NCBI GenBank assembly: GCA_003602475.1
Contig: QQSC01000052.1
Coordinates: 1 to 35,113 of the forward strand
Direction of reading: 5' to 3'
Length of the DNA: 35,113 nucleotides
From: Candidatus Poseidoniales archaeon
Lineage (GTDB): Archaea > Thermoplasmatota > Poseidoniia > Poseidoniales > Poseidoniaceae
Shown here in pieces: positions 33,601-35,113 of the stretch. The notes under the pieces were generated by a model. It searched no databases and had not been told where the DNA came from. It worked only from the letters and a program-made list of their open reading frames with translations. Within the stretch, counting starts at the first letter, position 1. Each line of letters starts with the position of its first letter. A program made the position numbers and the translations under genes.

Positions 33601-34626
33601 ACTGCCAATGCCAACCTTACGGTGCTCAAGGAGGATGTTTCCGCTCTACCGGGTGATGTGGTGTTCGGCAGTGTCATCGTTACCAACACGGGCACTGGAA
33701 CCGACACCTTCACCGTCTCCACCATCGGTCAAGATTGCGGACTGGACATGGCCGTAAGCCTCGGTCCGGGTCTTTCTTCGCCTGCACTTGGATGGTCGTG
33801 CACCGTACCCAACTCAGCACAAGCCGGTTCTTCACCCATCACGTTCCGGGCTGTGAGTCAGGTTCGAAGCAACGTCGCGGTGGACTTCAGCATTCTCTAC
33901 ACGGTTGAACCCTCGTGGCCCGGCAACACCCTTGTTGCTGTGGGTTTCGATACGGGTCGGCTGAGCCTTGGCGTGGACAGTTCGACCTCCACCGTTGTGA
34001 CGGTTGAGAATTTCGGCAACGCCGAGGTCACAGGGTCCCTGGAAGTGTACGGTGGGGACACGGGATTGTTCCTCTTCGAATGGTTGCGGTTGAACGACGA
34101 AACCGAGTCCAACGATTACACCCTCTCTGCAGGCTCAACGGCGACCTACAAACTAACCATTGTTTCCAACACCGACCGCTCTGCTCAAGCCGAGCTTGTC
34201 GTTCGCGCCACCTCTCAAGGCCCAGGCGTTACCACCTCTGATGCATCCCCGGTTTTGGCGGTGGATGTTGAAGGTCCGGCCCTTCCCCCCAACGGTCTTT
34301 CCTTACCGTTGGGGCTTGAGGTTGGCCAATCCTCTGCTCTTGGTGCCATCGGAGCAGGTTGGTTCCTTGCCGTGGCCTCCTTGTTGTTGCTGCGTCGTCG
34401 CCGAACGGATACGCTCGTGGTCTCTGATTCTTTGGACGACGTGGATGAGGTGGACGACTCACCTGATGACGAAGCAGAATTGGGTTTCAATGAAACCCGG
34501 CTCGATGAACACAACAAGGTCGCTTGCCCTTCATGCGAGGCCACATTGGGCGTTCCTCGTGGCAGTGAACCGCCGTTCCGGTTCACGTGTCCGCAGTGCA
34601 CATCCAAGATCCGCGTAATTCCTTGA
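30640..34626 (+). CDS. Membrane-anchored surface protein: NEW3/CARDB-like repeats, inserted SGNH hydrolase domain, cytoplasmic zinc ribbon
   Basis: This is a 1328-residue exported protein. A signal peptide (about 1-31, ending PVSA) is followed by serial beta-sandwich domains of the NEW3/CARDB kind, with recurring V-x-N-x-G-T and P-G-D/S turns. One sandwich (nt about 31120-32300) is interrupted by a Gly/Asn/Ser linker and an SGNH-hydrolase-like domain, with block I GNSYT (31327-31341) and block V DGSHPS (His at 31888-31890). A membrane helix at about residues 1233-1255 leads to RRRR, an acidic stretch and a four-Cys zinc ribbon (CPSC...CPQC, nt 34525-34605). The start at 30640 gives a proper signal peptide and has GGTGG upstream. 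The frame is open to 30505 but those residues look non-coding. Possible role: esterase or deacylase acting on extracellular polymer. Confidence 0.88.
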   Translation: MPTRTPRALVCVLLMMLAAASPVVTPVSAQESILLTVTPQHAVLAPGDSLNITLEVNNNASSIKSFNLTVDEANLDGVWDVVPVDNTVSNVFPTWSKNTTVILRLAEGATVANHGSFDLVVTESGGTSSATITVHASVAPAYAPSIEAVSGSNRVPLVAGGSVDLPFLAHNLGTVSDTLILDVEVEPDLSGWWANQTNSSTGNNVSSGNGTGNGSGNTTSPPSVSVLMYGNSYTSANTLHQLVDGQLDNNGFNGTTQANTGGGLRLPQHWTNLNTSGHQWNTSLRSSSWDYAVIQDQSQVPSFPVTESTWQESKNASVLLAEAIADEGADPVLFMTWGRRSGDSMNAFNDNFTNMQSNLLDGYTRYAQNITNAGVDVYMAPVGLAFKTVHDNVQANGTDPTLSGNLFYDLYTSDGSHPSLAGSYLASCVLFSSLTGQVCVESNATTTLASSVKLALEQAADDTVFNQTSGMSYYPWEGMQPAAFGLGGGVPAGWSLQWDDDELSGVPAQGNESVVLTVNVPTGASPDFYGYRLTIGSTGGNVTSSTLLVVEVLGEPELAMAFLEQDASFFPGTNVQTQVQVTNVGNQLLDIMWSVESGNTTACTASMVDASTTGLATNAVVNVSLNVVLGTTTSSVDRCPLTLQASVQNGTQTSVLSELQFIVQIDELVNFTLTTPSALTAFAPADGLNYDVTVFNHGSDPATFVLTVDNHELLNTVMMTASAIVVPSDSFGIWTVRTTGEANAVGTYTQGFSTQHSGTVDTASVDLTLSAVASGSLTGPFDSRVVVQPNSEQQLLLNLSNTGTQNLSLTAGINGIPSGVVVSISNPSVVLTPSAYVGVTVTFNASASVVAGSHPANITYSASGLTLVYEFIVQIEDRRGVLLTTAQPRLYATPTNATTWSLDVTNTGTVEELLVLTLSTESSGQWFDATLSATTMTLAPGNSRALAVNIIESVVGAPVSGVNYTLTVSSTTDSMVMDHATLLVIPVTANANLTVLKEDVSALPGDVVFGSVIVTNTGTGTDTFTVSTIGQDCGLDMAVSLGPGLSSPALGWSCTVPNSAQAGSSPITFRAVSQVRSNVAVDFSILYTVEPSWPGNTLVAVGFDTGRLSLGVDSSTSTVVTVENFGNAEVTGSLEVYGGDTGLFLFEWLRLNDETESNDYTLSAGSTATYKLTIVSNTDRSAQAELVVRATSQGPGVTTSDASPVLAVDVEGPALPPNGLSLPLGLEVGQSSALGAIGAGWFLAVASLLLLRRRRTDTLVVSDSLDDVDEVDDSPDDEAELGFNETRLDEHNKVACPSCEATLGVPRGSEPPFRFTCPQCTSKIRVIP

Positions 34627-34657
34627 AGCACAACGTTGAGCTGCTTCCACCAGTGCA

Positions 34658-34663
34658 TTTTTT
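34658..34663 (+). terminator. Short T-run, possible archaeal terminator
   Basis: A six-T run lies 32 nt after the surface-protein stop, before the next promoter. Archaeal termination needs only a T-rich tract, but this one is short, so the call is weak. Confidence 0.25.
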
Positions 34664-34737
34664 ATTGGTTGAATCCGTTAACTTTGGGTTGACGACCGAG
34701 TTTTAAGAACGGGCGGTCAAGAGCGCAGTCACAAAGG

Positions 34738-34744
34738 TAATATG
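34738..34744 (+). promoter_or_regulatory. TATA-like box of the last gene
   Basis: TAATATG lies about 26 nt before the ATG at 34767 with no Shine-Dalgarno sequence, fitting a leaderless archaeal start. An alternative TTTTAAG at 34701-34707 would give a 40-nt leader. Confidence 0.45.
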
Positions 34745-34766
34745 CTTTTCAATTGAGTTGATAACC

Positions 34767-35113
34767 ATGCGTGTGTGGTTGGTGGTTGTTGTGCTGCTGA
34801 CCGTTTGCTGCAGCCCGATGCTGACCCAACCCCTTTCCCTTGATGTGGAGGTTGGGGTGGTCCACCAAACAAGTCCCGTTCAGACCACAATTTCCCCGAA
34901 CACTGGATGGATGACGGGAGGCGAAGAACGCCTCATCCATGGCAGCGGTTTTACGGATCTTGCATACAGAAACACAAGCTACGACGGGATTGAACATCAA
35001 TGGGTAGAGACCACGGCCGATTCCACCTTTGAAGCCGGACATGAAAACGCCATTGTCGTGGATTCAAACGGGCATGTTCATGTTGTTCATGCCAACGGTG
35101 GAACCCACGAACT
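34767..35113 (+). CDS. Secreted protein with IPT/TIG-like start, truncated by window end
   Basis: At least 115 codons are open to the window edge. The N-terminus (MRVWLVVVVLLTVCCSP) is a signal sequence. The following segment, SPNTGWMTGGEERLIHGSGF, has the turn pattern of an IPT/TIG beta-sandwich (S-P-x-x-G-x-x-x-G-G, then I-x-G-S-G-F). After it comes a stretch with I-V-V-D-S-N-G-H-V-H-V-V-H, which resembles the opening of beta-propeller-like surface repeats. The Cys pair near residue 14 does not form a clear lipobox. Another surface or exported protein is likely. Length and remaining domains are unknown. Confidence 0.7.
   Translation, partial: MRVWLVVVVLLTVCCSPMLTQPLSLDVEVGVVHQTSPVQTTISPNTGWMTGGEERLIHGSGFTDLAYRNTSYDGIEHQWVETTADSTFEAGHENAIVVDSNGHVHVVHANGGTHE

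Overview
The window looks archaeal and most likely comes from a marine planktonic euryarchaeon of the Marine Group II (Poseidoniales) type. The lineage is inferred. What the sequence shows directly is: a tRNA-Met whose anticodon loop is interrupted by an intron with a bulge-helix-bulge junction; an archaeal replication factor C small subunit; an archaeal-type aspartyl-tRNA synthetase; TATA-like boxes about 25-30 nt upstream of apparently leaderless starts; and several very large, Asn/Ser/Thr-rich single-pass surface proteins. Bacterial-looking metabolic genes (PanB, aldehyde dehydrogenase, luciferase-like monooxygenase, aminophenol dioxygenase) sit among these.

Layout. 1-3000: partial intron-containing tRNA-Met, a three-helix membrane protein, one or two small uncertain ORFs, a cold-shock protein and rfcS. 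3060-15307: a surface-protein operon on the + strand made of a 3057-residue protein with seven ~327-residue modules, a second Ig-like surface protein, and a small ferritin-like protein. 15334-19492 (- strand): amnB, an amnA-amnD (RidA) fusion coupled to it by an ATGA overlap, then an APC-type permease with a C-terminal EF-hand pair. 19586-20089: an orphan membrane protein. 20090-27275 (- strand): a compact run of seven genes (SDR, TPR protein, luciferase-like monooxygenase, asparaginase II, aminomuconate-semialdehyde-type dehydrogenase, LON-domain protein, panB). 27441-30413: a kynurenine-formamidase-like hydrolase, a CPBP membrane protease and aspS. 30640-35113: a surface protein with an SGNH-hydrolase domain inserted in a beta-sandwich and a cytoplasmic zinc ribbon, then the start of an IPT/TIG-type secreted protein cut by the window end.

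The most interesting system is a candidate archaeal pathway for aminated aromatic rings. AmnB carries the iron ligands of 2-aminophenol 1,6-dioxygenase. Its non-catalytic partner AmnA is fused to a 2-aminomuconate deaminase (RidA/AmnD) domain. A nearby aldehyde dehydrogenase resembles 2-aminomuconate-semialdehyde dehydrogenase. A formamidase-like hydrolase, a flavin monooxygenase and an amino acid permease lie in the same 13 kb. Together they could carry a tryptophan/kynurenine- or aminophenol-derived ring to 4-oxalocrotonate, but the substrate is inference and the later steps are not in this window.
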